Assembly (NCBI GenBank): GCA_022820025.1
Contig: JAJEGF010000037.1
Location: 1-59,899, forward strand
Length of the DNA stretch: 59,899 bases
DNA from: Chloroflexota bacterium
GTDB lineage: Bacteria; Chloroflexota; UBA11872
Direction of reading: 5' to 3'
The notes beneath the pieces are model-generated. The model saw only the letters and a list, made by a program, of their open reading frames with translations. It searched no databases and was not told where the DNA came from. Position 1 is the first letter of the stretch. Each line of letters begins with the position of its first letter. A program made the translations under genes and the position numbers. Positions 31,352 through 40,475 of this stretch are shown one piece after another.

Positions 31352-32470
31352 TCAGTCGCCCTGCGCTACCTGGCGGATCACGCCGCCGGCTTCCATGCGG
31401 GCGAGGGCTCGGGCAGTCCAGTCTTCGCCTTCGGGTGCGTCGGCAGTCCAGGCCAGGTAGTCACGGATTATCTCGTCAAGCGTTCCGGTTGGTCGCCAGC
31501 CCAGGGCGCGGATTCGAGCCGTGTCGGACCAGACGTGCCGAGTATCGCCAAGTCGATAGCGTCCGCTCACATCGGGTTGAATGTCGGCGCCCATGGCCGA
31601 GAGCACGGCATTGGCGTATTCGAGCACGGTTGTGATCCGGCCGCCGCCGACGTTGAAGGCCTGTCCAACGGCATCCGGGTGCTCAAGCACGAGTTCGACC
31701 GCGGATACCGCGTCTCGAATATGGGTGTAGTCGCGTCGCTGCCGGCCATCCTCATAGACGACGGGACGCCGGCCATGCCGGATGTGGCCGACGAAGGCGC
31801 GCAGCACGCCGGAATAGGCGTTGGCCGGGCTCTGGCGGGGTCCCTGGATGATGCTGAATCTGAGGGCCGAGGTGGGGATGCCGTGACGGGCGCCCAAGGT
31901 GAGCGCGTAGGACTCGGTCGCCAGCTTGGAGATGCCGTAGGCATTGGTGGGCGCCGGACGATCTTCAGACGAGCCGGTCGGCTCGAGCGGCGCTTCACAG
32001 GCTGAACATGCCGGGTCCCAGGCGCCACGGGTCAGCTGTGCCAGGGACCGAGGCGGCGGGTATTGCCGCCCGTGGTTCGCGCATTCGTAGGCGCCCTCGC
32101 CGTAGACGGCCTGGGAGCTGGCGACGACGACCCGGCGGACGGGCAGGCTGAACTCGACGAGCAGCTCGTAGAGGAGGGCCGTCCCCGCGTCATTGACGAG
32201 CGCGAATCGGCTGAAATCGGCCTGGTAATCCTGGTACGCGGCGAGGTGTACGACGGCGTCGGCGCCTTCCAGGGCCACCAGCCAGTCGTCGCGTTCGGTC
32301 ACATCGCCTCGCACACGCCGTACGTCCGGCGGGATGTCCGGCCAGGTTCGCTCCGGGTGGACGCGAGCAACCAGACTGTCCAGGACGGCGACGGTATGGC
32401 CGCGGCTGAGCAGCGCGTCTACGACGTGAGACCCGATGAACCCGGCGCCTCCGGTCACGAGGACGTGCAT
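31352..32470 (-). CDS. NAD-dependent nucleotide-sugar epimerase/dehydratase with CxxH/CxxC insertion
   Basis: A 372-residue extended SDR. The NAD-binding GGAGFIGS (7-14) is at the N-terminus; the catalytic Ser is in VVVASSQAVYG and the YGISK pair is Tyr178/Lys182. An unusual insertion between them holds Cys130-x2-His133 and Cys155-x2-Cys158, which could bind zinc. It is the last gene of the hisI-gmhA-kinase set and may act on a heptose or other nucleotide sugar for surface glycans. Confidence 0.88.
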   Translation of the reverse strand: MHVLVTGGAGFIGSHVVDALLSRGHTVAVLDSLVARVHPERTWPDIPPDVRRVRGDVTERDDWLVALEGADAVVHLAAYQDYQADFSRFALVNDAGTALLYELLVEFSLPVRRVVVASSQAVYGEGAYECANHGRQYPPPRSLAQLTRGAWDPACSACEAPLEPTGSSEDRPAPTNAYGISKLATESYALTLGARHGIPTSALRFSIIQGPRQSPANAYSGVLRAFVGHIRHGRRPVVYEDGRQRRDYTHIRDAVSAVELVLEHPDAVGQAFNVGGGRITTVLEYANAVLSAMGADIQPDVSGRYRLGDTRHVWSDTARIRALGWRPTGTLDEIIRDYLAWTADAPEGEDWTARALARMEAGGVIRQVAQGD

Positions 32471-32501
32471 GCGTCAGCCGCTCACGACAGGGCCTGTGCG
32501 C

Positions 32502-33479
32502 CTAGCGGTGGATGTTGAACACGACGCGGGCGCCGCCAGGATCGAAGGCAATCGGAAGTTCACGCAGCGAGTGAAGCGCCCGGCGGACGTCGTCCTGCCG
32601 CGATGGCGGGACATAGAAGACGAGGAATCCCCCACCGCCCGCGCCGGCGATTTTCCCACCCAGGGCTCCGGCGGCGCGGCCGCGCGCGTATAGCTCGTCG
32701 ATAGCGGAATCGGACACTCCCTCGGCCAGCGCCTTTTTATGACGCCAGGCGGTGTCCAGCAACTCACCAAATTCGTCCAGCCGGCCGGACACGAGCAAAT
32801 CTCGCGCCTCATGGGCGCAGGCCTTCAGGCGGTCGAGGTCGGTTCGCGACTGCTCAATGCGCTGCTGCTGGTTATCAAGGATGGTGGCCGATGATCGCGT
32901 GCGGCCAGTAAAAAACACCAGAATCCGGCCCTGGAGACGTCGAAGTGTGGCGGGGGTCGCGCGAATACGCTTCACGCCGATGGCATCGTCGGGAGAGAAG
33001 TCAATGGTCCGAAGGCCGCCGAACGCCGAAACGTACTGGTCCTGCTTGCCAATCGGACGGTCCAGGACATCCAACTCAATCTGGCACGCCTGCTCAGCCA
33101 GCGTCCGAGCGTCCACCAACCGTCCGCAATAGGTGTGGAGGGTATGCAGCAGACCGACGGTGACGGCAGAGGAGGATCCGAGACCTGTTCCCGTGCTGGG
33201 CACATCGGCGAGCGTGGTGATCTCCACGCCGCGGTCCACGCCGGTCATGCGCATGGCCTCGCGGACAAGGTCGTGCTGAATCGCGTCGACCGACCGGACG
33301 ATTTCCTTGATTGAGTAGTTGATGTAGATATCGTCGTCGAATCGCTCTTTGGCAATGACGTAGACGTACTTGTCAATTGCGGTGGTGAGTACGGCACCGC
33401 CATTGACTCGATAGTAGTCAGGGAAATCGGTGCCGCCGCCAAAAAAGCTGAGGCGGAGTGGTGTCTGCGTAACAATCAC
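32502..33479 (-). CDS. GHMP kinase, D-glycero-D-manno-heptose 7-phosphate kinase-like
   Basis: A 325-residue sugar kinase of the GHMP superfamily starting at GTG 33479. TPLRLSFFGGGTDFPDYY (6-23) is diagnostic of the HddA/LmbP-type heptose and related kinases; STGTGLGSSSAVTVGLL is the ATP-binding loop, GKQDQY the middle motif, and KIAGAGGGGFLVFY the C-terminal motif. With the phosphoheptose isomerase upstream it would phosphorylate a heptose 7-phosphate at C1. Neither the GmhB phosphatase nor the HddC transferase is seen. Confidence 0.88.
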   Translation of the reverse strand: MIVTQTPLRLSFFGGGTDFPDYYRVNGGAVLTTAIDKYVYVIAKERFDDDIYINYSIKEIVRSVDAIQHDLVREAMRMTGVDRGVEITTLADVPSTGTGLGSSSAVTVGLLHTLHTYCGRLVDARTLAEQACQIELDVLDRPIGKQDQYVSAFGGLRTIDFSPDDAIGVKRIRATPATLRRLQGRILVFFTGRTRSSATILDNQQQRIEQSRTDLDRLKACAHEARDLLVSGRLDEFGELLDTAWRHKKALAEGVSDSAIDELYARGRAAGALGGKIAGAGGGGFLVFYVPPSRQDDVRRALHSLRELPIAFDPGGARVVFNIHR

Positions 33480-33532
33480 AGTTCGCTACCGGGAGCTTTC
33501 GAGCCCGCTCGAATCGGAAGCGGCAGCGGACG

Positions 33533-34111
33533 TCACCGGGTCGTTTCCGCGGCGAGGACGGCCGTCATGTGCAACGTGACCGCATGGCAGACGATGTGGT
33601 GCAAGTCCTCCGCGATCTGGACGGTCTCGCCTTCGATGGGGATCAGGATGTCGGCGTCGCGAGCCAGTGAGCTCCGCGGCGGCGCCATGGCCACTGAATG
33701 CACGCCACAGTCGCCGGCGGTGACGGCTGCCTTGATGAGGTTGTTCGACTCGCCGCTGGTGCTTATCGCAACAAAGAGATCGTCGCGTCGGGCGAGGTTA
33801 CGGAGTTGCTCGGCGAAGACGTGCTCGTAGGAACGATCATTGGCCCAGGCGGTCAGCAGACCGGCATTGTCCGTGAGCGCTATCGCGCGGATTCCCCGTG
33901 ATCCGGGAGCATCTGCGAGGGTGGTCTTGGATAGGTCGGTCGCAAAGTGCGACGCCGTGGCCGCGCTGCCGCCGTTCCCGGCAATGAAAACCGTCCGATC
34001 CGCGGCCCAGGCGGCTTCTATCGCGGAAGCCAGGGGCTCAACGGCCGCGGGCGAAAGGGCGGCAACCTGGCCGCCGAGGGCCCGCAGGTGAGCGCGTATG
34101 GCTTCGGACAC
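33533..34111 (-). CDS. gmhA: Phosphoheptose isomerase-like SIS protein
   Basis: A 192-residue SIS-domain protein starting at GTG 34111. The phosphosugar-binding segments AGNGGSAATASHFATDL and ISTSGESNNLIKA, and the C-terminal EDLHHIVCHAVTLHM, match GmhA, which converts sedoheptulose 7-phosphate to heptose 7-phosphate. The neighbour GHMP kinase supports this assignment. The product likely feeds glycosylation of cell-surface material. Confidence 0.87.
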   Translation of the reverse strand: MSEAIRAHLRALGGQVAALSPAAVEPLASAIEAAWAADRTVFIAGNGGSAATASHFATDLSKTTLADAPGSRGIRAIALTDNAGLLTAWANDRSYEHVFAEQLRNLARRDDLFVAISTSGESNNLIKAAVTAGDCGVHSVAMAPPRSSLARDADILIPIEGETVQIAEDLHHIVCHAVTLHMTAVLAAETTR

Positions 34112-34151
34112 GGCACTCAGGCCGTCAGTGCGCGGACGTTCCTGCTACGCA

Positions 34152-34493
34152 CTAGCGGTCGAGCGGGTTGTGAAAGCATGAGCGAACGCCGAGGTGGCAG
34201 GTGGGGCCCGCAGGGTCGACCTTCACGAGCAGAGCGTCCCGGTCGCAGTCGGCAACGAGGTCGACGACTCGCAGGTAGTTTCCCGAGGTGGAGCCCTTGT
34301 TCCAGAGTTCCTGGCGGCTCCGGCTGAAGAACCAGACCGTGCCGGAGTCCAGGGTCCTCGCGAAGGCGTCGCGGTTCATATAGCCGAGCATGAGGATGTC
34401 GCCGGTGGCGTCATCCTGGCAGATGGCCGGGATCAAACCAGCGGCGTCGTACTTGAGTTCGACGTTAACGGTGGTTTCCGTGGCAGTGTTCAT
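34152..34493 (-). CDS. hisI: Phosphoribosyl-AMP cyclohydrolase
   Basis: A 113-residue HisI that hydrolyses PR-AMP in step three of histidine synthesis. Motifs: MLGYMNRDAFART, WFFSRSRQELWNKG and SGNYLRVVDLVADCDRDALLVKV (Asp82, Asp84, Asp86 for Mg), with the zinc ligands Cys83, Cys99 and Cys106 in TCHLGVRSCF. ATG 34493 is chosen; nine extra codons upstream are not needed. It is separate from other his genes and lies 40 bases before gmhA. Confidence 0.95.
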   Translation of the reverse strand: MNTATETTVNVELKYDAAGLIPAICQDDATGDILMLGYMNRDAFARTLDSGTVWFFSRSRQELWNKGSTSGNYLRVVDLVADCDRDALLVKVDPAGPTCHLGVRSCFHNPLDR

Positions 34494-34637
34494 CCGTGGC
34501 GTTTCCTGGGCGGCGGCCAAACGGCGGCCGCTAGCTGTTTCCTATCCAACGCGGGTGAATGGCCATGATACGAGCCGTAGCGCGCCCGCTGTCAGGCAGC
34601 CGATCCGCGCATCTGCCGTGCCCGTGGACGCGGCGCC

Positions 34638-36017
34638 TCAGACCAGCACGTCGCGGGGATTATTTGCGACACCGTTGACGCGGTACTCGAAGTGCAGGTG
34701 CGGACCGGTGGTCCAGCCGGTGAGGCCGACAAAGCCGATGACCTGGCCGCGGCTGACGAACTGTCCGGGCGAGACGGGGGGCGGAGATGTCCAGTCGTCG
34801 AGGTGGGCGTAGAGGGTTTCCTCGTTCTGATTGTGGGCAATGACCACGATCATTCCATAGGAGGCCTGCCGGTTGCCGGGGACAACGTAGTCGGCCACGA
34901 GCACGATCCCGTCGTTGGCGGCCACGACGGGGACCAGCATGTCGCCGGCGATATCGATGCCGATGTGCGGGCACTGGCCGAATGTGCAGCCGCCGAACTC
35001 GGTGGTGATGAGGCCCCAGAGGGGCCAGGTGTAAACACCGGCCACCGAAGTTCCCTGGGTCGCCGCGACCTGGCGCGCAAGTTCTTTCGCTTGCTCCTGA
35101 GCCTGTTGGAGGGCCAGGATCCGTTCAAGCTGGGCGATTTCACGCTCCTGAATGTCTCGCAGCAGCAGGATGCGGTCCGCGACTAGATTCGCTTCAGCAT
35201 TGAACGCCACGACGTTGGCGTCATACTCGGACTGCTCCTGCTGGATACCAAAGATGAGGTCCTGCTGTTCCTCGGAGCGACGCTGAAGTTCCGCCTGAAT
35301 CGTGGCCGCCTCCTGGCGAAGTTCGTCCATCTGTTGCAGTCGCGCCGCCAGGTCGGCGGTACGCAACTGCACGGTTTGGCGACTGAGACGGAGAGTCTCG
35401 ATCTCTTCAAGATCCTGCGCCAAGGCGCGCTCAAGCGACGTGGCACGGTCAAGGGCCTCGGAGAACGAAGTCGACGAAAGCACAGTTTCGAGCGTGGATG
35501 TGCGGCCAGCCTTGTACAGCGACCTGACGCGAGCGCCAAGGTTGTCAGTCTCGCGGGCCAGGGCTCGGTTGAGGTTGGCGATGGATGCGTTGATGTCGTA
35601 GACCTCGAGCTCGACGGTTTCGAGTTGACGGTTCACATCCCGCAAGCGCTCGACCGCCGCGAAGCGCTGACGGTCGATGACCGCCAGTTGCCGCTGAAGC
35701 GCGCCTTCGCGAGCCTGGGCAGCCGCCAATAGCGTCTGCTCCTCCTGGGCCAGGCGTTCGAGCTCGGCCTTCTCGCGCTCAGCCTCCTCGATCTCCTCAT
35801 CCGTCACCGCGCGGACGATGAGGGGAGTGGCGCCCGCTACCGCGGCGCCGGCCAGGGCCGCGCGCAGGAAGCCGCGGCGCGACGCCACGCGCAGGCCCGG
35901 TACATCGAAGAGGACGGCGTCACAGCGACCGGCGCACTGACAGCCAAGGCCGTGATCGGGCGTAGCGGCGCCTGGCTTACGATCGATTGCGGTCAGAGCG
36001 TAGGCTCCCGCAGCCAC
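34638..36017 (-). CDS. Tat-exported coiled-coil M23 metallopeptidase (EnvC/NlpD-like)
   Basis: A 459-residue protein. SRRGFLRAALAGAAVAGA (46-63) is a twin-arginine signal. Residues 72-320 form a long coiled coil. Residues 325-459 are a peptidase M23 domain with zinc ligands His350 and Asp354 (HIGIDIAGD) and catalytic His404, His439 and His441 (GPHLHFEY). It should cut peptidoglycan cross-bridges, or activate amidases, outside the membrane during division. The GTG at 36017 gives a long n-region with Cys residues; a GTG at 35888 would put the Tat motif right at the N-terminus and is a realistic alternative. Confidence 0.88.
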   Translation of the reverse strand: MAAGAYALTAIDRKPGAATPDHGLGCQCAGRCDAVLFDVPGLRVASRRGFLRAALAGAAVAGATPLIVRAVTDEEIEEAEREKAELERLAQEEQTLLAAAQAREGALQRQLAVIDRQRFAAVERLRDVNRQLETVELEVYDINASIANLNRALARETDNLGARVRSLYKAGRTSTLETVLSSTSFSEALDRATSLERALAQDLEEIETLRLSRQTVQLRTADLAARLQQMDELRQEAATIQAELQRRSEEQQDLIFGIQQEQSEYDANVVAFNAEANLVADRILLLRDIQEREIAQLERILALQQAQEQAKELARQVAATQGTSVAGVYTWPLWGLITTEFGGCTFGQCPHIGIDIAGDMLVPVVAANDGIVLVADYVVPGNRQASYGMIVVIAHNQNEETLYAHLDDWTSPPPVSPGQFVSRGQVIGFVGLTGWTTGPHLHFEYRVNGVANNPRDVLV

Positions 36018-36138
36018 AACTCAGTACCCATCGAGTGTGCCACGAACACCGGACCTCCCGGATAGCATTCGCGCACTTTCCGGACAGGTGCGGCGGATGT
36101 CTCGGTCCGACGGCCGCTGAGCCCGCGGCGCTCCGACA

Positions 36139-37257
36139 TCACGGCAATGTCAGGAACATCCGGTCGGGCAACGGCGGGAATGGCGCGGTCGGCAGCGCCT
36201 GGTACCAGTAGGCCACGGAGCAGATGTCGTCCTGGCGCGCCATGAACAGCCGGCCCTTGCCGTCGAAGTCCGGGTCGGGGTGGAAGCCGAGGTCCTGGAT
36301 GGTGACGCGCAGGTCGCTCTGGAAGCGGATCGGGTCCAGGACGTGGAAGCGGTACATGGCGTGGCGGTGCTTGTTGAGCATGTGGCCGTCGGGCTTGATG
36401 ACCTGGTGCATCCCCAGGAATGGAGTGGTGTAAGTGCGGTATTCGCCATTCACGCTCCAGTCGTAGGAGCCGCCGACGTAGTCCTCGGTGCCGGTGCCGC
36501 AGATGGTGGGGTATTCCTCATCGCCATCGATGAAGAACTTGATTTCGCCCTCGCCCCACCAGCGGTCGTCCAGCACGCCCCAGCCCAACGACGTGCCGAC
36601 GTAATGCCCGCGGCCCTGAATCCCGTCGACGATGGTGTATTCCTCGGCGTACGGCACGGGGTTGGTACGGCGGAACTGGGCGTGGAAGTAGGCGGCGTCC
36701 TCCGGCACGTCAGTGAGGGTGTAGTTGACCTGGTAGAAGCAGCGCTGGGGTTGGGCGGGGTGCTGGTTTTCGAGGGTGATGCGACAGTGGCGTCGAAAGG
36801 GCATCTGCCAGAAGCAGTTGAGGCCGCAGCCGGGATTGACGGCGATGGGCAGGGCGCTGACCTGGGCGAAGTGGTCCTTCAGATCGCCTTCCCTGGTCGC
36901 CCAGGGCACGGCAAAGAAGTCCGGCAACGGCACCTCGACCGCGGCCTGGTCCTGGCCGTCCCAGTACATGCGCAGGATGAGGTTGCGGGAGACGGAGCCG
37001 GTAATCCAGATGCTCTGGATGGCGCCGGGGCCCTGGATGTCAGCCATTTCCAGGGTTTCTCCGGGGTCCACCGAGACAGAGGGACGGCACTTCCAGCCGC
37101 GCCCCAGGTGACGGGCCTTCCCGTCGGGATCGGCTTCAGCCCGAGCGCCGCCGCCGCGTTCGCCGCGGGGGTTTTCGGCGGAGATGGAGCGGGATTGGGC
37201 CGACGAAAGACGGGAGAGGTTGCCGAGATGGAGGTTGAGACCGTTGAAGGCGCGCAT
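36139..37257 (-). CDS. DUF2961 glycoside hydrolase (GH172-like)
   Basis: A 372-residue protein from ATG 37257, with AGGAG about seven bases upstream; the frame to 37419 has no such support. The family is recognised by GPGAIQSIWITG near the N-terminus, WGEGEIKFFIDGDEEYPTICGTGTEDYVGGSY, and the jelly-roll C-terminal repeat. GH172 members hydrolyse fructofuranoside or arabinofuranoside linkages as oligomers. There is no signal peptide, suggesting action on imported oligosaccharides. Confidence 0.87.
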   Translation of the reverse strand: MRAFNGLNLHLGNLSRLSSAQSRSISAENPRGERGGGARAEADPDGKARHLGRGWKCRPSVSVDPGETLEMADIQGPGAIQSIWITGSVSRNLILRMYWDGQDQAAVEVPLPDFFAVPWATREGDLKDHFAQVSALPIAVNPGCGLNCFWQMPFRRHCRITLENQHPAQPQRCFYQVNYTLTDVPEDAAYFHAQFRRTNPVPYAEEYTIVDGIQGRGHYVGTSLGWGVLDDRWWGEGEIKFFIDGDEEYPTICGTGTEDYVGGSYDWSVNGEYRTYTTPFLGMHQVIKPDGHMLNKHRHAMYRFHVLDPIRFQSDLRVTIQDLGFHPDPDFDGKGRLFMARQDDICSVAYWYQALPTAPFPPLPDRMFLTLP

Positions 37258-37434
37258 GAGCGGGCTCCTGACGTGGCAGGCGACGAGCGTATTGTGGGCG
37301 CGCTGAGCCTCATTCGCGACCCTATAGGGATGGGTTGGAGGATGGCCAAACGTCGCTTCCGTCTGGGTCTGTCGTTGGCTACCCGAAGCGGTTCGGCGTT
37401 CAGCGGGTCCGTTAGTCATATTTAGGGCCCAATC

Positions 37435-37459
37435 CTGAATAACTCGCCTGCTTATTCAG
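37435..37459. promoter_or_regulatory. Inverted repeat, distal palindrome of the fic promoter region
   Basis: CTGAATAA (37435-37442) and TTATTCAG (37452-37459) form an 8-bp inverted repeat with a 9-base spacer. The same half-site occurs in the palindrome at 37543-37567. After both palindromes a similar sequence follows (AATAACAACGGGCCAG and GTAACAACGGACCAG), so the whole unit is an imperfect duplication. Confidence 0.65.
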
Positions 37460-37542
37460 TTTGGAATAACAACGGGCCAGCAGCCACGCACAAAAGCTCT
37501 GGACTCTAGTCAGCCGCGCTATTTAGACTTCGTGACCTAAGT

Positions 37543-37567
37543 CTGAATAACGAATTCCGTTATTCAG
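37543..37567. promoter_or_regulatory. Inverted repeat, proximal palindrome of the fic promoter region
   Basis: CTGAATAACG (37543-37552) and CGTTATTCAG (37558-37567) are a perfect 10-bp inverted repeat around AATTC, ending 30 bases before the Fic start codon. A second short inverted repeat (AGACTT 37525-37530, AAGTCT 37539-37544) overlaps its left edge. This is a likely binding site for a dimeric winged-helix protein, perhaps the Fic protein itself. Confidence 0.65.
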
Positions 37568-37597
37568 AGTTGTGTAACAACGGACCAGTTCCCCGAC

Positions 37598-38767
37598 ATG
37601 AAACGCGGCGTCACCGGCCGATATCAGAGCATGGCCGGGGCCGGCGAGCAGTACAAGGCGTTCGTGCCCAGGCCTCTGCCGCCCGACCCACCGCTCGCGC
37701 TCGATGGGACGCTGCAACAGGCCCTGGAGCGCGCGCTGCTCGCCCTGGGGCGGCTGGACAGCATTTCAACGCTGCTGCCGGCCCCTGAACTCTTCATCTA
37801 CAGCTACGTCCGCAAGGAGGCCGTGCTCTCGTCGCAGATCGAGGGCACACAGTCTTCGCTTTCGGATCTGCTGCTCTACGAATTGGAGCAGGCGCCGGGC
37901 GTGCCGCAGGACGACTTGGACCTGTTGGAGGTTTCCAACTACGTCGCGGCCCTCGATCACGGCATCACGCGGCTGCGTGGAGACTTCCCGCTCTCGAACC
38001 GGTTAATCCGGGAGATTCACGGCGTACTGCTCGCGCGCGGGCGCGGCAGCGACAAGGATCCCGGCGAGTTCCGGCGCTCGCAGAATTGGATCGGCGGAAC
38101 GCGTCCGAGCAACGCCGCCTTCGTGCCGCCGCCGCGCACCGCCGTTCCCGATTGCATGTCGGGACTCGAGCGATTCCTGCACGCGGATGACGATGGCCTG
38201 CCGCTGCTAGTGCGGGCCGGGCTGGCGCACGTCCAGTTCGAGACCATTCACCCCTTCCTTGACGGCAACGGCCGCGTTGGGCGGCTCCTGATCACGTTTC
38301 TTCTCCACCATGGCGGCGCCCTGCGCGAGCCCCTGCTGTATCTCAGCCTGTATTTCAAGCAGCATCGTTCGACCTACTACGACCTGCTGGACCTTGTTCG
38401 GCGCGAGGGGGACTGGGAGGCTTGGCTTGAGTTCTTTCTCGAAGGTGTGTGGAGAGTCGCGACAGCCGCCTTGGCTTCCGTGCAGCGTCTGGAAGCGATG
38501 TTCCGGAAGGACCGCGCCAAGATCGAAGCCGCAGGCCGGCGCGCGGGTTCCGCCATTCGAGTACATGAGGCGCTCAAAGAGCGACCGGTACGCACCATGC
38601 GAAGCACTGTGCAGGCCACCCGCCTCTCGCTCCCTGCCGTCTCGTCGGCGATGAACCTGCTGGCCGAGCTGAATATCGCCCGCGAACTGACCGGCAGACG
38701 CCGCAATCGAGTGTTTGCATACGACCGCTATCTCGCCGAACTAGCCGAGGGGACCGAGCTGACCTAG
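37598..38767 (+). CDS. Fic-domain AMP-transferase with N-terminal inhibitory helix and C-terminal wHTH
   Basis: A 389-residue class II Fic protein. The inhibitory motif is SSQIEGTQ (Ser78 to Glu82-Gly83). The Fic core has HPFLDGNGRVGR with catalytic His218, and the beta-hairpin flap precedes it (FVPPP). Residues about 320-389 form a winged-helix region (TRLSLPAVSSAMNLLAELNIARELTGRRRNRVFAYDRY), which suggests DNA binding. Such enzymes transfer AMP to Tyr, Thr or Ser hydroxyls. The two palindromes upstream suggest autoregulation. There is no separate antitoxin gene. Confidence 0.9.
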   Translation: MKRGVTGRYQSMAGAGEQYKAFVPRPLPPDPPLALDGTLQQALERALLALGRLDSISTLLPAPELFIYSYVRKEAVLSSQIEGTQSSLSDLLLYELEQAPGVPQDDLDLLEVSNYVAALDHGITRLRGDFPLSNRLIREIHGVLLARGRGSDKDPGEFRRSQNWIGGTRPSNAAFVPPPRTAVPDCMSGLERFLHADDDGLPLLVRAGLAHVQFETIHPFLDGNGRVGRLLITFLLHHGGALREPLLYLSLYFKQHRSTYYDLLDLVRREGDWEAWLEFFLEGVWRVATAALASVQRLEAMFRKDRAKIEAAGRRAGSAIRVHEALKERPVRTMRSTVQATRLSLPAVSSAMNLLAELNIARELTGRRRNRVFAYDRYLAELAEGTELT

Positions 38768-38896
38768 GGGCGCCGCGCGCTGACCGGACGCCTTTAGGCT
38801 GAAGGTCCGTAGACCAGCGTGATCCAAGGAATAGATTCCTCTGCTGTCGTGCGTCACAATTCAAGCGCCGACGTTTCGACACCAAGAGTTGACCTG

Positions 38897-40342
38897 ATGC
38901 CGTCCACTGAACGTCCGAACGTCATTGTGATCGTGAGCGACACGTACCGGCCGGACCACATTGCGGCGAATGGGCATCCGGACGTGATCACACCCGAGTT
39001 GGACGACTGGCTGGGGCGGAGCGTGACGTTTGAGCAGGCGACGGTGTCCAGTTTTCCGACGATTCCTATGCGGACGGACTGGTTTACGGGACGCTTTGGT
39101 CATCCGCGGCACGGCTGGCGGGACCTGGATCCGAAGGCGGTGACGCTGCCGGAGGTGCTGGCGGCGAACGGGTATCGCACGCAGCTGATCGCCGACACGA
39201 CGCACCTGATGAACTCGCACTTCTTTCACCGGTTCGATCGTCATCACTTCAACCGCGGGCACGAAGGGGACGGCAAGTTCCTGCGATTGAACGATCCGAT
39301 CGAGCACGTGGTGGACGACCCGCGCAAGACGCGGGTGGAGTTTGGGAATCACGCCTACTCGCCGGTGCTGCCCGACATCCACGCGCATACCAACTACTGG
39401 CGGCGTTACGAGGACCAGTCGCAGCCGATGCGGATGGCGGACGACGTGTGCCGGTTTCTGGAGGACTGCTACGCGAGCCCGCAGCCGTTCATGCTGTGGG
39501 TGGACTGCTTTGACGTGCATGAGCCCTGGTTTCCACCGCGGTACCTGCTGGACCTCTACGACCCGACCTACGAAGGGCCGCCGATCGCGCAGCCGAACTA
39601 CCGCGAGGCGAGCGTCTATACGCCGGCGGAACTGCGAAATATGCAGGCCCGCTACAAGGCGATGTGCACGCTGCTGAGCAAGGCGGTGGGGCGGATGTTG
39701 CGGACGATCGAAGACGCCGGGCTGCTGGAGAACTCCATCGTGGCGTTCATGTCGGACCACGGGATGTACCTGGGTGAACGCGGGCGTACGGGCAAGTCGG
39801 GCATCCAGGCCGACGCGCGGAGCGTGTTCCCGTTCCACGGCGAGATCAACCGGATCTGCTGGTCGATGCACGTGCCGGCGTCGCTTGACCGCGCGACGGT
39901 CGGGCCCGGATCGCGGCTGGCGGGCCTGGTGCAGGCGCCGGACCTGATGCCGACGGTGCTGGAGTTGTGTGACATCCCGGCGCCTGGCGACGTGGATCTG
40001 GAAGGGAGCAGCCTGGTCCCGCTGCTGGAGGGCGACGGGGAGGGGCCGCGTCCGCTGGCGATCACCGCAACGACGACCAACGTCGACGGCGGCTGGGTGC
40101 ATTCACGCGCGCCGGCGGTGACCGACGGCGAGTGGAAGCTATTGGTGGACGAAGGCGACGGGGACGGCGGCCCCGGGCTGTACCGCATCGCCGACGATCC
40201 AGGCGAGTCGGTGAACCGGATTGACGAGGCGCGGGACGAGGCGCAGCGAATCCACTCGAAGATGTTGGATTGGCTGGCGGCGCACGACGCGACGCCCGCA
40301 GCATTGGAGCGGCTGAGCGCCGAGCACCTCGGTCTGGACTAA
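38897..40342 (+). CDS. Sulfatase/alkaline-phosphatase superfamily hydrolase with Thr at the nucleophile position
   Basis: A 481-residue protein starting at ATG 38897; extra codons from 38819 are unlikely. VIVSDTYRPDH carries the first metal Asp residues (Asp15, Asp20) and MSDHGMYLGERG the later Asp and His. In true sulfatases the C/S-x-P-x-R site is modified to formylglycine; here the aligned stretch is TIPMRTDWFTGR with Thr55. A Thr nucleophile is known in phosphodiesterase branches of the superfamily, so this may be a phosphate or phosphonate ester hydrolase. No signal peptide is seen. Upstream is the Fic gene. Confidence 0.82.
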   Translation: MPSTERPNVIVIVSDTYRPDHIAANGHPDVITPELDDWLGRSVTFEQATVSSFPTIPMRTDWFTGRFGHPRHGWRDLDPKAVTLPEVLAANGYRTQLIADTTHLMNSHFFHRFDRHHFNRGHEGDGKFLRLNDPIEHVVDDPRKTRVEFGNHAYSPVLPDIHAHTNYWRRYEDQSQPMRMADDVCRFLEDCYASPQPFMLWVDCFDVHEPWFPPRYLLDLYDPTYEGPPIAQPNYREASVYTPAELRNMQARYKAMCTLLSKAVGRMLRTIEDAGLLENSIVAFMSDHGMYLGERGRTGKSGIQADARSVFPFHGEINRICWSMHVPASLDRATVGPGSRLAGLVQAPDLMPTVLELCDIPAPGDVDLEGSSLVPLLEGDGEGPRPLAITATTTNVDGGWVHSRAPAVTDGEWKLLVDEGDGDGGPGLYRIADDPGESVNRIDEARDEAQRIHSKMLDWLAAHDATPAALERLSAEHLGLD

Positions 40343-40475
40343 GCCGCTCACAAGGCGGCTCTCATAACGCAAGGGCGGGTGTGCAAGCCACCAGGAGACG
40401 CGGCGTGGGCTTTGCCCGCGGGGCAGAATGGCGGAATCCATCCACGGGACCTCGCGCACCGATGAGACGAGACCC

